A stretch of DNA of 64,000 nt from Medicago truncatula. Its lineage: Eukaryota; Streptophyta; Magnoliopsida; Fabales; Fabaceae. The notes beneath the pieces are model-generated. The model saw only the letters and a list, made by a program, of their open reading frames with translations, had not been told where the DNA came from and searched no databases. How positions within the stretch are numbered: the stretch's first letter is position 1; each line of letters starts with the position of its first letter. The stretch spans positions 3,296,001-3,360,000 of the forward strand of contig NC_053043.1 of the NCBI RefSeq assembly GCF_003473485.1, read 5' to 3'. This document shows positions 24,501 to 37,197 of the stretch, piece by piece. Made by a program: the position numbers and the translations under genes.

Positions 24501-27500
24501 ATGCAATTGTAACAACGGAGGATGCCAATTATTACCAAGATCTTATTGGTGAAACTGCTAATAAATTTCCGGGAAACATGGGAAATTTGAATTTCAGATC
24601 CTTAGACAAATCTCTATCTATTGCCCGAGCATCAATTGCCAATGGGAATCAGTATAATTGTAGTATGAGTGAACTAGAGAGTAAACCAAGCGAATGTAAA
24701 AGTATTGATTCTCAACTTTCCAAAAGAAGTACCGAGGGATCCAATGATGAAGATGACTGTGATGTTTGCATTATTGAAGACATCAGTCACCCTGCACCTA
24801 CAAGTCGATCTGCCGAATTCAATTCCCTTAATATGTCACAATCTTCTAGATTTGATTATACCCAACCTTATATGGCAGGAGGCACAAGACCAAAGGCACA
24901 CGACGAGCAGTACATATTACGAGCTGCTTTGCAGGTTGGCACTTTTACTTCGGCAATTGCTAGAGTATTCTGTTTACATGCACACCTTATTCTGCTCCTA
25001 TTTTTTTTAGTAATGATGTCAATTCATTTTTTGTTGTTATTGATAATTGTTATTGGACTGAGAGGAATATGAATTGATAGAATTTGGAGTATAATGCATG
25101 TATGATTTAAAATATTGTTATCTCATTTGCTTTGTGATATAAGTGTTTGTATGTCTTGTGTAGGATGTGCCTTTTTTGGGGTTGGGTGGGGTCGTAAAAA
25201 GAATTCGAATGTCTTGTTGTTTCCCCCCCTTTCTTGCCTAACTTAAAACTTATTAGTATGACTTAGCACAGTTTGTCTCACATGTTATAATATATTTTTT
25301 ACCATGTTCTGTGTGTCTGAAACCTGAGAGAGAACTAACTTCTGTGGTTGATTGCAGGATATATCTCAGCCAAAGTCAGAAGTTACTCCACCCGATGGAC
25401 TGCTGGCTGTTCCTCTTTTACGTCATCAGGTTACTTTACAAGCTCAATCTTTTAAATTTTTTCGTGTAGTCTTTTTTAAGAAGTTCTTACAATTTAATAG
25501 GTGCATTTAGTTTTCCCATACCCGTATAGCTGTTTTCAAATTAAAACAAACAGGAATGTGGATCTGATGGTCTGGATCTGGAATTTGCAAGTCAAACTGA
25601 AAATGGAACATTGTTTTATGATTTATTCATCTTGTTAATGATTGAATTGTATCAATGATTATTGCAGTGGCTTTTAAGGGTCTACTTCTTCCCTATCCTA
25701 ACCTCAAAATCCTTATGGACAACTTTATAACTTCGCTCCCTCATTCTCTCTGCTTTTTATCATTTCCTGTAATCCAAGTAACCATATGAGCCTAGGAACC
25801 GATAGTTAGTGGTGTTCTGGTTTTTGTCTACAGTTCTACCTCTATAAAAAGTTTAGACGCCTTTGTTGATAAGAAAGTTGAAAGGTGGTGTTAGCTCAGA
25901 TATCAATTCTAGTTTCATTAATTATTTGAGCTGTTAACAAATTGTTACTAAATTTTTTAAATTGATGTGTTTTTTCCTCAAGAAGGAATTGGATGTTGTT
26001 GCATCAAATATTTGCTTTCTTTTTCAAGTTATATATTGTTGGTTGATTGCAAAAAGACCCGTGTGAATCGGGTTTGGTGTGTTGCTGCGATCCTCCTAAT
26101 TTTTCTTTTGATGTCGATGACTTGCTTACTCTGTATCTTTGGGTCGTCCTACTGATAGAAGTTATTGTGTCAGAAAATTGCCTTATCATGGATGGTTCAG
26201 AAGGAAACATCAAGTTTATACTGTTCCGGAGGAATTCTTGCAGATGATCAGGTCAGTGCTCTGTTGTCATTCCGCAGTGGTTATTGGTCGTCAACAACAA
26301 GTATGTGATTTCCTTGTGAATTACTTGATTGATTCAATAGCTTTTTTCTGCAGGGTCTTGGGAAAACAGTGTCAACTATTGCTTTAATACTCAAGGAAAG
26401 GCCTCCATTACTTAAGACGTGCAATAATGCACAAAAAAGTGTATTACAAACCATGGACTTGGATGATGACCCACTTCCTGAGAATGGTTTAGTGAAGAAG
26501 GAATCTACTGTGTGTCAAGATGCATCCGATAGAAATGCAACCACAAGTGCGAATTTGTCAGTGCATGCAAAGGGCAGGCCATCTGCGGGAACCCTTGTTG
26601 TTTGTCCAACTAGTGTTCTGCGACAGTGGGCTGACGAGCTGCATAATAAAGTAACCTGCAAAGCAAATCTCTCCGTGCTTGTGTACCATGGAAGCAGTCG
26701 AACCAAAGATCCTTATGAGCTTGCCAAGTATGATGTTGTTTTGACAACTTATTCAATTGTTAGCATGGAGGTACCTAAGCAGCCTCTGGTTGACAAAGAT
26801 GATAAAGATGACAAAGAAAAAGGAATTTATGAAGATCATCCTGTGCCGAATAGGAAAAGAAAATGCCCTCCGAGTTCTAAAAGTGGCAAGAAGGCTTTGA
26901 ACAGCATGATGCTTGAGGCTGCTGCACGTCCTCTTGCAAAAGTAGCCTGGTTTAGAGTTGTCTTGGATGAGGCCCAAAGTATAAAGAATCACAGAACTCA
27001 AGTTGCAAGGGCTTGTTGGGGTCTCCGAGCTAAGCGCAGATGGTGCTTGTCAGGGACTCCAATCCAGAATGCAATTGATGATCTCTACAGTTACTTTAGA
27101 TTTCTAAGATATGATCCTTATGCCGTGTACACATCATTCTGTTCTACCATAAAGATTCCTATCAATAGAAATCCATCAAAAGGGTATAGAAAGCTACAAG
27201 CTGTCTTAAAGACGATCATGTTACGTCGGACAAAAGGTAAGACTTGCATGCAAGAATTTTAGATCACCGCATCAGTAAGTTAGTTATTATCTGTGTTTGT
27301 CCTCTCTCCGACAAAATAACCATTTTTATTGTGATATCTATTACTTCCTTAACTATACACATAGCCCCATCTATGTGATAGTTTAAATCCAGATCAGGTT
27401 TTGACGATATACATTTTTCTTTTCCTGCACCATTAGCAATTTATTATGCAAGAATTCATCCAATTGAATGACTGCCACTAGTATTAGATTGAAATTTGTT

Positions 27501-30500
27501 TGTGACCTTGCAAGTATGATCATTTGCTGTAGGTACACTTCTCGACGGGGAACCTATTATATCCTTGCCACCTAAATCTGTGGAGTTGAGAAAAGTGGAA
27601 TTTTCACAGGAGGAACGTGATTTCTATTCCAAGCTGGAGGCTGATTCACGTGCACAGTTTCAGGTATGATCTAACCTTAGTTCTTTGAAAGGTTTGATAC
27701 TCAAAATATTTGTTTATTTTCACAGCGAGAGGATGGCTGTTTGTAACTTATTTTCATTGAAACCCTTATTGATTGAGTTTCTGTTTCGGCATGCATGTTA
27801 TAGGAATATGCTGATGCTGGTACTGTGAAGCAAAACTATGTGAACATTTTATTGATGCTTTTGCGCCTTAGACAAGCTTGCGACCACCCTCTGCTTGTCA
27901 AGCGTTACAATTCTACTACTCTCTGGAAATCTTCAGTTGAAACAGCAATGAAGCTTCCTCGGGAAAAACAGTTATTTCTTTTAAAATGTTTAGAGGCTTC
28001 CTTGGCCCTCTGTGGTATCTGCAATGTATGTTTCCCCATGCTTTTGTATTATAAATATATTTCGGTTGTTGTGACTGCTAGGGTACATGCATTAGACTCT
28101 GTGCGTGGGTACTTTTTATGCTGAGAAAAATGTAATTTTTAGAGTGAAAGGAGAAACAAAGATGATATGATTTGAGGTGGTGTTATTCCACTAGTTACTC
28201 AATTCAATACATAAGCTGATCTTATGTGTCTGTTTATTCTAATACCACAAATAACAACCCAAATATCTCAATTACTTGTATTCTTTTTCACTTTGCTTAC
28301 AAAATAATTGTTGTCGTTATGTATTATTTTTTGGGTGGGTGGGAGTAATTGAAAAAAGTGGAAAAAACTTGGTGGATACTTGTTTTCTGTTTCTCTTTGC
28401 TTTTCAAGATAGATAGAAAGATGGATTTTTTTTCCTTTCAAAACCTCTTGTTTTAACACCCCTCCCCCCACCCACCCCGGTATTCTTTAACTAATACATC
28501 ATCTTGATTGATCATATCTCTTGCCAAAGTGTATTGTGGTACATTGTCTTCTCTGCTTTAACATTCTTATCACATGGTTCTATGCAGGATGCTCCCGAAG
28601 AAGCTGTTGTTTCAGTCTGTGGTCATGTTTTCTGTAATCAGTGCATTTGTGAGCATCTAACTGGTGAGGACAATCAGTGCCCTGCTACAAACTGCAAAAC
28701 TCGACTTAACATGTCTGCGGTGTTTCCCAAAGCCACACTGAACAGTTCTATATCTGATCCGGCTTGTGATCATTTACCTGGTTCTGAGGTTGAGGATTCT
28801 GAACCTTGTTCTCGGACTCAGCCATGTGATTCTTCAAAAATAAGGGCTGCACTTGAGGTGTTGCAGTCATTGTCTAAGCCACAATGCCATACTTCCCAAA
28901 GAAGTCATGTGCAGAGCACTTCTAGGGAAAGTTCTGATTGCAGCTCCACTTCTGCCAATAATGGAAAATCCATTAGTGATGTTCCAGAAAAGAAAGCCAT
29001 GTTTATGGAGAAAAGCTCTAATGATTCAGTTGGTTCTCTTGGGGAGAAAGCTATAGTGTTTTCTCAGTGGACAGGGATGCTAGATTTACTTGAAGCATGT
29101 CTTAAGGATTCTTCAATTCAGTATAGAAGACTTGACGGAACAATGTCAGTCCTCGCTAGAGATAAAGCTGTTAAAGATTTTAACACACTCCCTGAGGTTT
29201 GTAAAGTCATCGATAATAATATCAATGACTGAAGTTCTTGCTTTTTCATGTCTAAGTTTTGTGAGTGAGCCAACCTCACCTAGAAAAGACCTTAGCTGTA
29301 GTATTAGTATGCGGAGTGAGATACTTAAAATGATAATATATGGTTCTTTTTGTGTCTTGAATAAGTATATATTTTGGTAAGCTGGATCTGTTGTCTTTCA
29401 GGTATCTGTTATGATAATGTCTTTGAAGGCTGCTAGTCTTGGTCTGAACATGGTGGCAGCCTGCCACGTTCTCATGCTAGATCTATGGTGGAATCCTACA
29501 ACTGAAGATCAAGCCATAGACAGAGCACATCGAATTGGACAGACTCGTCCGGTTACAGTTTTGCGGTTAACTGTCAAAGATACAGTTGAAGACCGTATTT
29601 TAGCTCTGCAGGTATTTTTCTTGGTTCCATGCAAGCTGCTATTTTCATTTTGGTGACGAATATGTGGTTTATATTGTCGTAGTTTTATATAGGATGGTGC
29701 ACACTTTCTGAATTTTTAAATTACCGATTAGCAGATATATGAATATTTTGATATGGTTGGTTTTTTAACTTTTACAATTTTGAGAAACAAGTTAAAAAGG
29801 TAATGTTTTTGGAAGGAAGTTTTAATGCCGAAGATCAGTGTTTGAATGTTTCTGTTTAACCTTGTTCTGGTTTCTTTTATTTTGTGGGCTATATTTGCTT
29901 TTTGACATATAATTACCAAAATGGGTTTTTAGTAGATGTGTGTTAAACTAAACCCTCTTTTTCATTTAGAATGAGTATTTAAATTTTATTAAATTTATAA
30001 ATTAATATAACTATATAGTATTTAAATTCTTATTAAATTAATAAATTAAAATATTATTGTATTGAATTTGATTCATATTGATTTTTTAAAATATAATTTT
30101 CTTTTTAATTTATCTTCAGAATGCAGCATAGCAAAAAAAATAATGAAAAGTGCTGAGCAAAAAAAAAAATTAAAGTATATTCAAACATCTAAAGCAAAAA
30201 AAAAATATAATGTCAACTAAAAAAATTATGTTGCCGTATTATTCTAGATTTATAAAAAAAAAAAGTGCATTATTTTAGAGCATACATGAATAAATGTAGA
30301 AAAAAAAAAAGTTTCCTGTAAACTAAAAGGTACAAAATAGTATTTGTAGTTATTAATACTGTTCAAAAAGTACTAGCCAAATTACCAGATCACATAATCG
30401 ATTCGCAAAAGCTACTATTACCTGCTTCAATGAAACGCAAGTTTGGAGTAAAAAATCACATCAAAAAATAGGTAGCCAAACATGCAGGTTTGGTTGTAAA

Positions 30501-31484
30501 ATTGAGTCTAGCCCCTTAAACTCACGTTTGATGATTTCAAATGCCAAACCAAACATAGAATTGGTAATAATTTGTCTGTGGTAGTATGCATTTATGCATT
30601 ACACTTGATTCTTGAATGGAGGCGTTCTAGTATATGCACTATTGATGGGGAGACACATACATTCTGCCTGATTATACAGTTATAAATGAATTTTTAGTAT
30701 ATGCACTCTATTGATGAGGATACACATACATTCATTGCAGTCTGGTGCAAAATTAACAATTTCTTTGAAGTAACGTTTTAATGTTCAAGATAACCCTTTT
30801 CCTATAAAATAGTTACCCAAAATTATATAATAGGTAAAAATAAGAATTCAACTATATTAATATGGAAATTCAGGTCTGAATTTTTAACCACCTATCAGGC
30901 AATTCGAGAAGCCTATTTCTCTTTAGTCCCAACTGATTTCTAGGCTGCCTTTCACTGATACACATATACTCTCCAACCACTATCACCAACTATGTTGTTA
31001 GTTAAGATACACTCTGTCTCTTGCGATTCTGATCGGGGTCACACCTTCTGGGCCTCCTCTTATACACCTTAGTAACCTTGGGCTTAAGGTCGGCGTCATT
31101 TATTCATATAACTTTGGACAAAAATGACAATGGTAATCATGAACAATTATAGAATTTGGCCAATTATACTTGTTTCATTGCAAACCATGTTAATTTTGCG
31201 CTGTTGCTCAATATATTCTCTAGTGTTTATCTTTCAATGATGCCTCCATGCCTCTTACGTATAACGTTGCATTTGGTTATTTTAGTTTCTGGTGCCTGCA
31301 CATTTTTTGTTTTGTTTGCGTATTGCATGTACAATATGATGGTTGTTGACACTTGAAGTGATCTTTTATACATTTGCAGCAAAAGAAGAGAACAATGGTT
31401 GCATCTGCATTTGGAGAGGATGGAACTAGTGGCCGTCAAACTCGCCTTACAGTGGATGATTTAAAATACTTGTTCATGATGTGA
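21526..31484 (+). CDS. SNF2-family helicase-like protein with RING finger (EDA16/CHR28/FRG type)
   Basis: Twelve exons: 21526-21648, 23045-23123, 23430-23687, 23793-24934, 25358-25429, 26174-26251, 26354-27236, 27533-27663, 27804-28025, 28588-29196, 29402-29611 and 31380-31484. They total 3912 nt, 1303 residues, with every phase consistent. A long, acidic, Ser-rich N-terminal half has no domain that I recognise. Then come SNF2 motif I (DDQGLGKT, about 582-589), motif II DEAQ (789-792) and motif [16 protein letters not shown] finger (Cys992, 995, 1007, His1009, Cys1012, 1015, 1027, 1032) sits between the helicase lobes. The C-terminal lobe has FSQW and [13 protein letters not shown] (about 1236-1248). 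This Rad5/HLTF-like layout indicates a nuclear DNA-dependent ATPase with possible E3 ligase activity. Arabidopsis relatives (FRG1/FRG2) act in RNA-directed DNA methylation; a role for this member is inferred. Introns 1 and 11 are long and repeat-bearing. Confidence 0.95.
22090..22450. mobile_element. hAT-type MITE in intron 1 of the SNF2-RING gene
   Basis: The left end GCCCTGTTTGGATAAACAGC and the right end, in reverse complement AGGGCTTGTTTGGATTGGC, are the TGTTTGGAT-type inverted termini of a very common plant MITE. The interior is rich in repeated 'gcttatagc' and 'agcttatg' motifs. The flanks share GTTTA, consistent with a decayed 8-bp duplication. No coding capacity. Confidence 0.75.
22604..22693. 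repeat. Perfect 45-bp tandem duplication
   Basis: The 45-bp unit starting TTTGATATTTAAAAGATGAA occurs twice with no differences (22604-22648 and 22649-22693), inside intron 1. Identity of the copies implies a recent duplication. Confidence 0.95.
29612..31379. other. Long intron 11 of the SNF2-RING gene
   Basis: This 1.77-kb intron separates the last helicase exon from a 34-residue C-terminal exon. It is AT-rich with many A runs. A near-duplicated segment is present ('agtatatgcact..attgatg..g..acacatacattc' near 30629 and 30697). No gene is seen on the opposite strand. Confidence 0.6.
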
Positions 31485-32211
31485 TTAGGCATACATAGAA
31501 ATATAATTTTAATTTTTTTGAAATGGTAATTTTTTCCTTGGGAGCTGGCGTCATTGTAAGTTGCTTTTTTGGTGACAGCAGAAATAGTGAAATTTTCTAA
31601 CATGGCCTCTTTGACAGTTGATAGAAGGATTGTTTTAATTGTGGTTATAGTTGGAGTGAGATGATTCATTCTTGATTTGGAATTTTGGTTTAGTCTTTGA
31701 TATTTGTATAGGTTAGTGAGCAGTAGCACAGACATCAACATAGAAATTGTTGTTTTTATTGTAAATAATAATATATGAAATAGACGATATTTTTTTCCCT
31801 TTCTAGTTTTTGTATGCACCGTTAGATTATATGTTTATTACTATCAATTGCAACTTTGTGTCAGGTCTGAACTGATGGGCAGTGGTTTTGGTTTCGGCAT
31901 TCTAAAGTGAGCTGTTTGTATTGAAGTGCAGTTGAAATGAATTCTTGTTTAGTATTTTTATTTTTTATTTTGTTAAAAATTTCTAATTGGTTGATGTAAA
32001 TTGAAAGTGATATAATAGCTGTTTGAATTCTTCAGGGGATTATTCTTGTTCCAAACTCAATCTATATGCAACCGATCGACTTTGAGCTTAAATTTCATGC
32101 GGAAAGGATGACTTTAATGGCTTAGATTTTTAGGTACTTGTGAATTTTGATACCAATCTAGCTCACATATAAATAGTGCCAGCAGCATTGTTTAACAGGT
32201 AGTATTATTTT
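31485..32211. other. 3' flank of the SNF2-RING gene
   Basis: Presumed 3' untranslated region and terminator of the SNF2-RING gene; T-rich. The minus-strand frame at 31436-31819 overlaps the last exon and looks like chance. Nothing else is seen. Confidence 0.45.
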
Positions 32212-32524
32212 GGCAAAATTACAGTTTTAGTCTCTTAATTTAATTTTAGGTAACAGTTTGGTCCTTTATCTTTTTTTCATTTTAATTTGGTCCTTTTTGT
32301 TCATTTTCATATACATTTTTGAGCTTAAAATTCATGATTTTATTTTCTTATGATCTTTTAGTCTTCAAATTTATGATCGTCTATGTTTGCATAAGAATAT
32401 TAGATTTGAAGCTTGAAAATGTATATGAAAATGGACAAAAAGGACCAAATTGAAATAAAAAAAAGATAAAAGACTAAATTGTTATTTGAAATTAAATTAA
32501 GTGACTAAAATTGTAATTTTGCAT
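32212..32524. mobile_element. Foldback MITE with about 115-bp inverted arms
   Basis: The left arm (about 32212-32337) and right arm (about 32400-32524) are near-complete reverse complements. Both carry TTTGGTCC-type and TTCATTTTCATATACATTTT-type segments, with roughly 60 bp of spacer. The 'gacTAAATTG / TTTGGTCC' wording is typical of plant foldback MITEs (often Mutator-derived). The family assignment is uncertain and I see no clean target-site duplication. Confidence 0.8.
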
Positions 32525-33454
32525 AATATCTTAATATCTTTCAACAGTCTTTTACCCGTTAAAATCCATAACAAATTCAAATGGGGTTTTAATAATAAGA
32601 GTATCTTTTTTGTAACAAAAAAAGAGTATCTTTTATCAACAGTCTAAGTGTTGCTGATTTGGTATTTGTTCAATCAAACTTCTAAAATATCAGAGTAGTA
32701 AATTCATAATTCACTTGGTTTAATGGCACATGTATATAACACACAAAGGACTTTCATGTCTGTCAGCTGGACTTTTAATTTTGTTGTAACCTAAGTCTGT
32801 TTTGGTCTATGTTGAAGCAGTAGTGTTGAAACAAAAAACGATGAAGCAAAAATGTTGGGACGGTAAAATGAGAATGAAATGTGATGAAATAAGAAACGTT
32901 TGTTACAGTACTGAGTAAGAGAAAAAACACGTCCAAGCACCATGAGGAAGAAGCGCACGTGAATGATGGAAAAGAGGGAGAGAATAGTCACATGCCTGGC
33001 ACATGAGTCACTTAAGTGGTGTTTTAATCTCATTCATTGTTTTTAATCTAATGACTGGAAATTATTTTCACCATTCTCACATAAGTTAACCATTCTCGTG
33101 TAATATGCCCTATATATATATATATATGGCATATCAAGTGAGAGGACATTTTAAAATGAGAGATGAGAGAGTTAAATTAGAGCCATTGGATTAAATTGGA
33201 TGGTGTAATTAAAAAATGACTTTAATGAACTCTCTTCTCACTCCCTCTCATTATACGGTTCCTCTCTCATTATACGGGTCCGTCTTTTTGCTAGTTTTGA
33301 TAAAAGAAGTGCCGAGGCTGTAACTAAAAAAATCAATTTTAACCGTAATTTCCTACTTTGTATTGAGAATAATCTCAATCAAATATGGTCTGAATGGGTA
33401 AACAACATTTGATGAAAAGACTGAAATCCATGTTGGTCCAATTACCTTTTATTA
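32525..33454. other. Intergenic DNA
   Basis: No coding sequence supported. Contains a short (TA)n near 33113-33127, followed by text ('gtgagag..catt..aaatgagagatgagag..gagccattggat') that looks like a dispersed plant repeat of unknown class. Confidence 0.4.
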
Positions 33455-33716
33455 TTCCTTCCATTTCACAATATTAGTCGTTTAAGGTTTGTGCACGATT
33501 ATTATAAAAATGATTAATTGTGTTGATTTCAATGGTAAAATTAGTAACATTTATTAATTGTAGTTAGTGGAGTAGTTAAGTTGGATGAAATTCAATAAGT
33601 AAGAGTGTAATAGTGGGAAAAAATAATAAATGCTGCATTGGTATTGTAAAGTGAGAATTATTTTGAGAAAAAGAAAAAATGCTAAAGAGACAATAATTAT
33701 GAGACGAAGGGAGTAT
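33455..33716. mobile_element. Stowaway MITE
   Basis: The left end TATTCCTTCCATTTCACAAT and the right end, in reverse complement ATACTCCCTTCGTCTCATAA, match the Stowaway terminal consensus, with TA at each border. At about 260 bp it is of normal Stowaway size and without coding capacity. Confidence 0.75.
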
Positions 33717-34245
33717 TTTTTAAGTGCTACGTCCCTTCAAATTATTATGATGGAAAAACACCATTTTTTTTTTTGTATGGATCGACAAATCTGCATGAGT
33801 ACATTTTCTAAGAGCCACATGGTGAGAGACAAAACTCTCTAAATAGATGCACTTTTTTAAATGACAAAACTCTCTAAATAGATACACTTTTCTATGTCAT
33901 CGTGAGATTAATTCAATTTATAAGAACAATGAATAATATATGTAAAATTCGAGGTTCAAACTTCGGTCACTATAAAAAAAAGATGCACATTTCTATGATT
34001 TTTATACAAATGAGAGCCGAAATCCGGAACTAGAAACATGAAATTAACTACTAAAGGAAGTGGAGAATTAAAATATGAAATACGAAATTTGGCAACATGT
34101 AATCTATAGTTCTAGACGGTTGACTTCTTTATACGTATGAGATATCTTGATATTTGATGCTATTTATCACAAGAAACGAGTATATTTGTTAATTTTTTTT
34201 GGAGAAAAACAATATATTGGGTTTACCAGAAATTAAAGCAGCAGT

Positions 34246-34317
34246 GGTCCCATGGTCTAGCGGTTAGGACATTGGACTCTGAATCCAGTAACCCGAGTTC
34301 AAGTCTCGGTGGGACCT
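34246..34317 (+). tRNA. tRNA-Gln (anticodon CUG)
   Basis: A 72-nt cloverleaf with no intron. The acceptor stem GGTCCCA (34246-34252) pairs with TGGGACC (34310-34316), followed by a T discriminator. The A box is GGTCTAGCGG. The anticodon stem TTGGA/TCCAG encloses the loop CTCTGAA with anticodon CTG at 34279-34281. The T arm contains GAGTTCAAGTCTC with GTTCAAG as B box. A T7 run at 34317-34323 gives a Pol III terminator. All stems pair, so it should be functional. A Harbinger-like element begins 50 bp downstream. Confidence 0.96.
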
Positions 34318-34366
34318 TTTTTCTTTTTATGTAAATTTCATATTAAACATCCACAACAGAATCTAA

Positions 34367-35950
34367 GGTACCGTTTGGCCAAACTTTTTTTTTCGGTCTA
34401 AAAGCTACTTTAAAACAAAGTTAAAATAAAGCTCTTTAAAAAAAAGGTTAAAGCTGTTTGGTTTCTTTATTTTTTTTTTAGTTCTAAAGTTATTTTTGAG
34501 TTAAAAGCTGTTTCGCAAAATATTATACAAAACTTTGAATTTATTATTTTTTGGTGGTGTCTGGGGTTCGAACCCGGGACCTTGCATATATTTATGCATT
34601 GTCTATAAATAAAAAAACTTTGAATTCATTATGAATTAACATAATAAATAAAAAAATGTCTAAAATATTTTTTGAAGGGAAAAAATGTTTAAAATATAAA
34701 AGATATATTTTTACCAATACTATATTTACTCAATGACGTTTATTTTGTGTAACATGAATACAAATTTGTATCATCATATAAACGACTTGTTAAATATTTG
34801 AATAGGATAAATAATTTAAGGAGGCTCAAATAATAACATAAATAATATCAAAGTAGTTTGGAAAATTAAAAACAATAATAATTTTTTTTTAAAGACATAA
34901 ATCATCACAAACTCAAATATTTCTACTCTCCATCAACGCAACTCCTATTTGATTTCTAACTTTATTCATGTAGCCTCCATCTTGCACTCTTCCTGGATTA
35001 TATGAACTGATTTCTTCATTTATATTACTTTATTCGTCACGCTCAATCATATCTATAATATGTATATGTGTGTATATATAATGAGAATAATTGGTTTTTT
35101 CTTTTTCAATTATACTCTATAACAAATTTTGTTATAAGAATACCATATTTTTAGTGTTGGTCAAAAAGATAAGAATTTATATATATAATATTATATTTGT
35201 TACATTGCTGGTGTCATTGAAAAAGATATGTTTAGTTTTTTTAATAAGAAAAAGATATGCATAGTTTGTTACAATACAAATGTGTAAATTATATATAAGT
35301 ATAATTTTTTTAGGCAACTACACCTGTACTTTTAATTAAAATCAAAATTTTATAAAAATAATTATACGCATTACACAACACTAACAAAAATTATACGCAT
35401 TAGCATAACAAAAAAAAAAAAAAAAAACAGAAAGAGGAACATAAAGTATTACTCTAAACACTAATGTGTGTGTGTATTTCCGTGGTTGAAGAAAGGGAAT
35501 AAAAATATTCGGTGTCATTCATTGATAGCGTGAATACAAATATTTGCGTGTTTGTGATGATCAAAAGATATTGAAATTAATATATAAGTGATAAAAAGAT
35601 AATAAAATTCCTTAAAAAAATAGATAATAAACTTAAATGGAACCTCATTAAAAAATTAAATGGCCCGGTTAAAAAAATAAAAAAAAATAAAATGGATGAA
35701 AAAAGCGTATTGAAAAAATAAAACAAAAGGTTGCCGGCTGGAGTTGAAGAGAGGTGCTTGTGAAATAAATTGGGGAGAAATAATTTTTTGAAGTAGCATT
35801 CAACAACTTTTGGTTAAAGCTCATTCCATTCAATTTTATGCATTCTAAAAAAAGTACTCTTTTTCGAAGGTACTTTATTGATATTGTGTTTGGCCTAACT
35901 TCTCCTTAAAAACGTAGAAAAGCTGAAAAAAAGCCGGGCCAAACGGTACC
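34367..35950. mobile_element. PIF/Harbinger-like non-autonomous element, 1.58 kb
   Basis: Perfect 14-bp inverted termini GGTACCGTTTGGCC at both ends, flanked on each side by TAA (34364-34366 and 35951-35953). This is the 3-bp TWA target duplication typical of the PIF/Harbinger group. The interior is extremely AT-rich with no transposase frame. A truncated SINE with its own duplication is nested at 34541-34612. Non-autonomous, presumably mobilised in trans. Confidence 0.8.
34541..34612 (-). mobile_element. Truncated SINE nested in the Harbinger-like element
   Basis: On the minus strand it carries GCAAGGTCCCGGGTTCGAAC (B box) and the following part of the same SINE family as 12025-12165, but lacks the A-box end. 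AAAACTTTGAATT occurs on both sides (near 34527 and 34612), indicating a real insertion with its own target-site duplication. Confidence 0.7.
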
Positions 35951-35953
35951 TAA

Positions 35954-36899
35954 GTCTCCTATAAATGTCAGTAATATTGTTTTCAGTTATATAAAAACGG
36001 GTTGATGTCAGTAATCTATTCGATGATGCTAGGGCAATTAATCGTGATCAATTACAAGACCTATGTATGTTCTTTCATATAATGTCATGATGTTTTATCT
36101 TACTAAGAAATACTAGCGTGAAGACCAAGTTTTATCTGGTCAATGCAGATTCTTGTCTCACGTATGTGCTTTAACTAATAACAGTGTTTCAAGCACCAAC
36201 TCACGGCCTCAACAAAGAGACGTTATTGATTTTAATTAATTTGCTGTTTGTACATTTTTGTTGTTGATATATAGAAATCAACATGCTAAATTGAACTAGC
36301 CTTCATATTCTACTCTTTTCTTCCTCTTTCTATGTTCTTTTGCTTACCACACAAAGCATTAGTTGTCGATGCATCAACAAGCTATCAGCTACCTTCATTA
36401 ACGTCAATAGTTCTCTCCACCGAACAAGGTTGGATTCTGATAATATTAGAATTTCAAACAAGAAAATTGTATAGTGAACAACCCAAAAAAGAGTAAACAA
36501 ACTATTCATTGATATTTTTTGTATGATAATTGATAAATGCAATATAGGACCATTATAGTGTTAGGGAATCTAGAAAGCTTCCGAAGCATCTTCACTTGAA
36601 CCCAACGATCTTTCTCTTAAAAATATAATAACATGATCACTCATGCTCCTCATAAAATCAAACCAAAACTCTAATATCATTTGTTGGAGAGTTGAAGGAA
36701 GCGTCAAAATCATCTCAATACTATAGAGTATAATAGTTATCCCCCACCCCACCCCCCTTTTTCTATCCATTTGGCTGCAAGGTGAATTATAAGTCTCTTG
36801 TATGTAAATTGTGGCCAACTTGGTGCATGGTGCACCCTTTCTTCTTTATACCCTTTAATTATTATTGATTTGCCAATGATTGACTCTTGTGTATTATCT
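35954..36899. other. Intergenic DNA
   Basis: Two adjacent minus-strand open frames (36330-36542 and 36570-36818) have no recognised similarity and AT-rich codon use. They are not accepted as genes. Nothing else stands out. Confidence 0.4.
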
Positions 36900-37197
36900 A
36901 TTCCCTCCGTCTCTTAATGTAGGCACTTATTGCCTTTTTCATATTTTTTAAAAAAAATTGTCGGTGTAATTAATGTGTCTGTTTTGTATATTAATATTAT
37001 TAAATTGTCCTTTGTTTATATGTGTATAAAATTTAACTTTTCATATTTCAAGATAACGTAGTAGTATTAATTAGGGGTATGTTTAGAAAAAAATAATAAT
37101 AAATACATCTAGTAATTTGAAAATAGATTTACATTTAATGGACAAAAATAAAGTCAAACGGATGCTTACCGCTTAAATATATGAACAAAGAGAGTAA
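36900..37197. mobile_element. Stowaway-like element
   Basis: Begins ATTCCCTCCGTCTCTTAATG and ends, in reverse complement, ATTTACTCTCTTTGTTCATA, so the termini are degenerate CTCCCTCCGT-type. The interior text ('tgttaatatta..aaattgtc.tttgtttata.gtgta' and 'aatacatctagtaattt') recurs at 47880-48095 and partly at 44720-44780 inside SCPL gene 1. This shows a multicopy family. Confidence 0.65.

Noticed and set aside
36330..36818. Two neighbouring minus-strand frames that might form a gene
   Set aside because: No splice signals joining them in frame were convincing, and neither resembles a known family.
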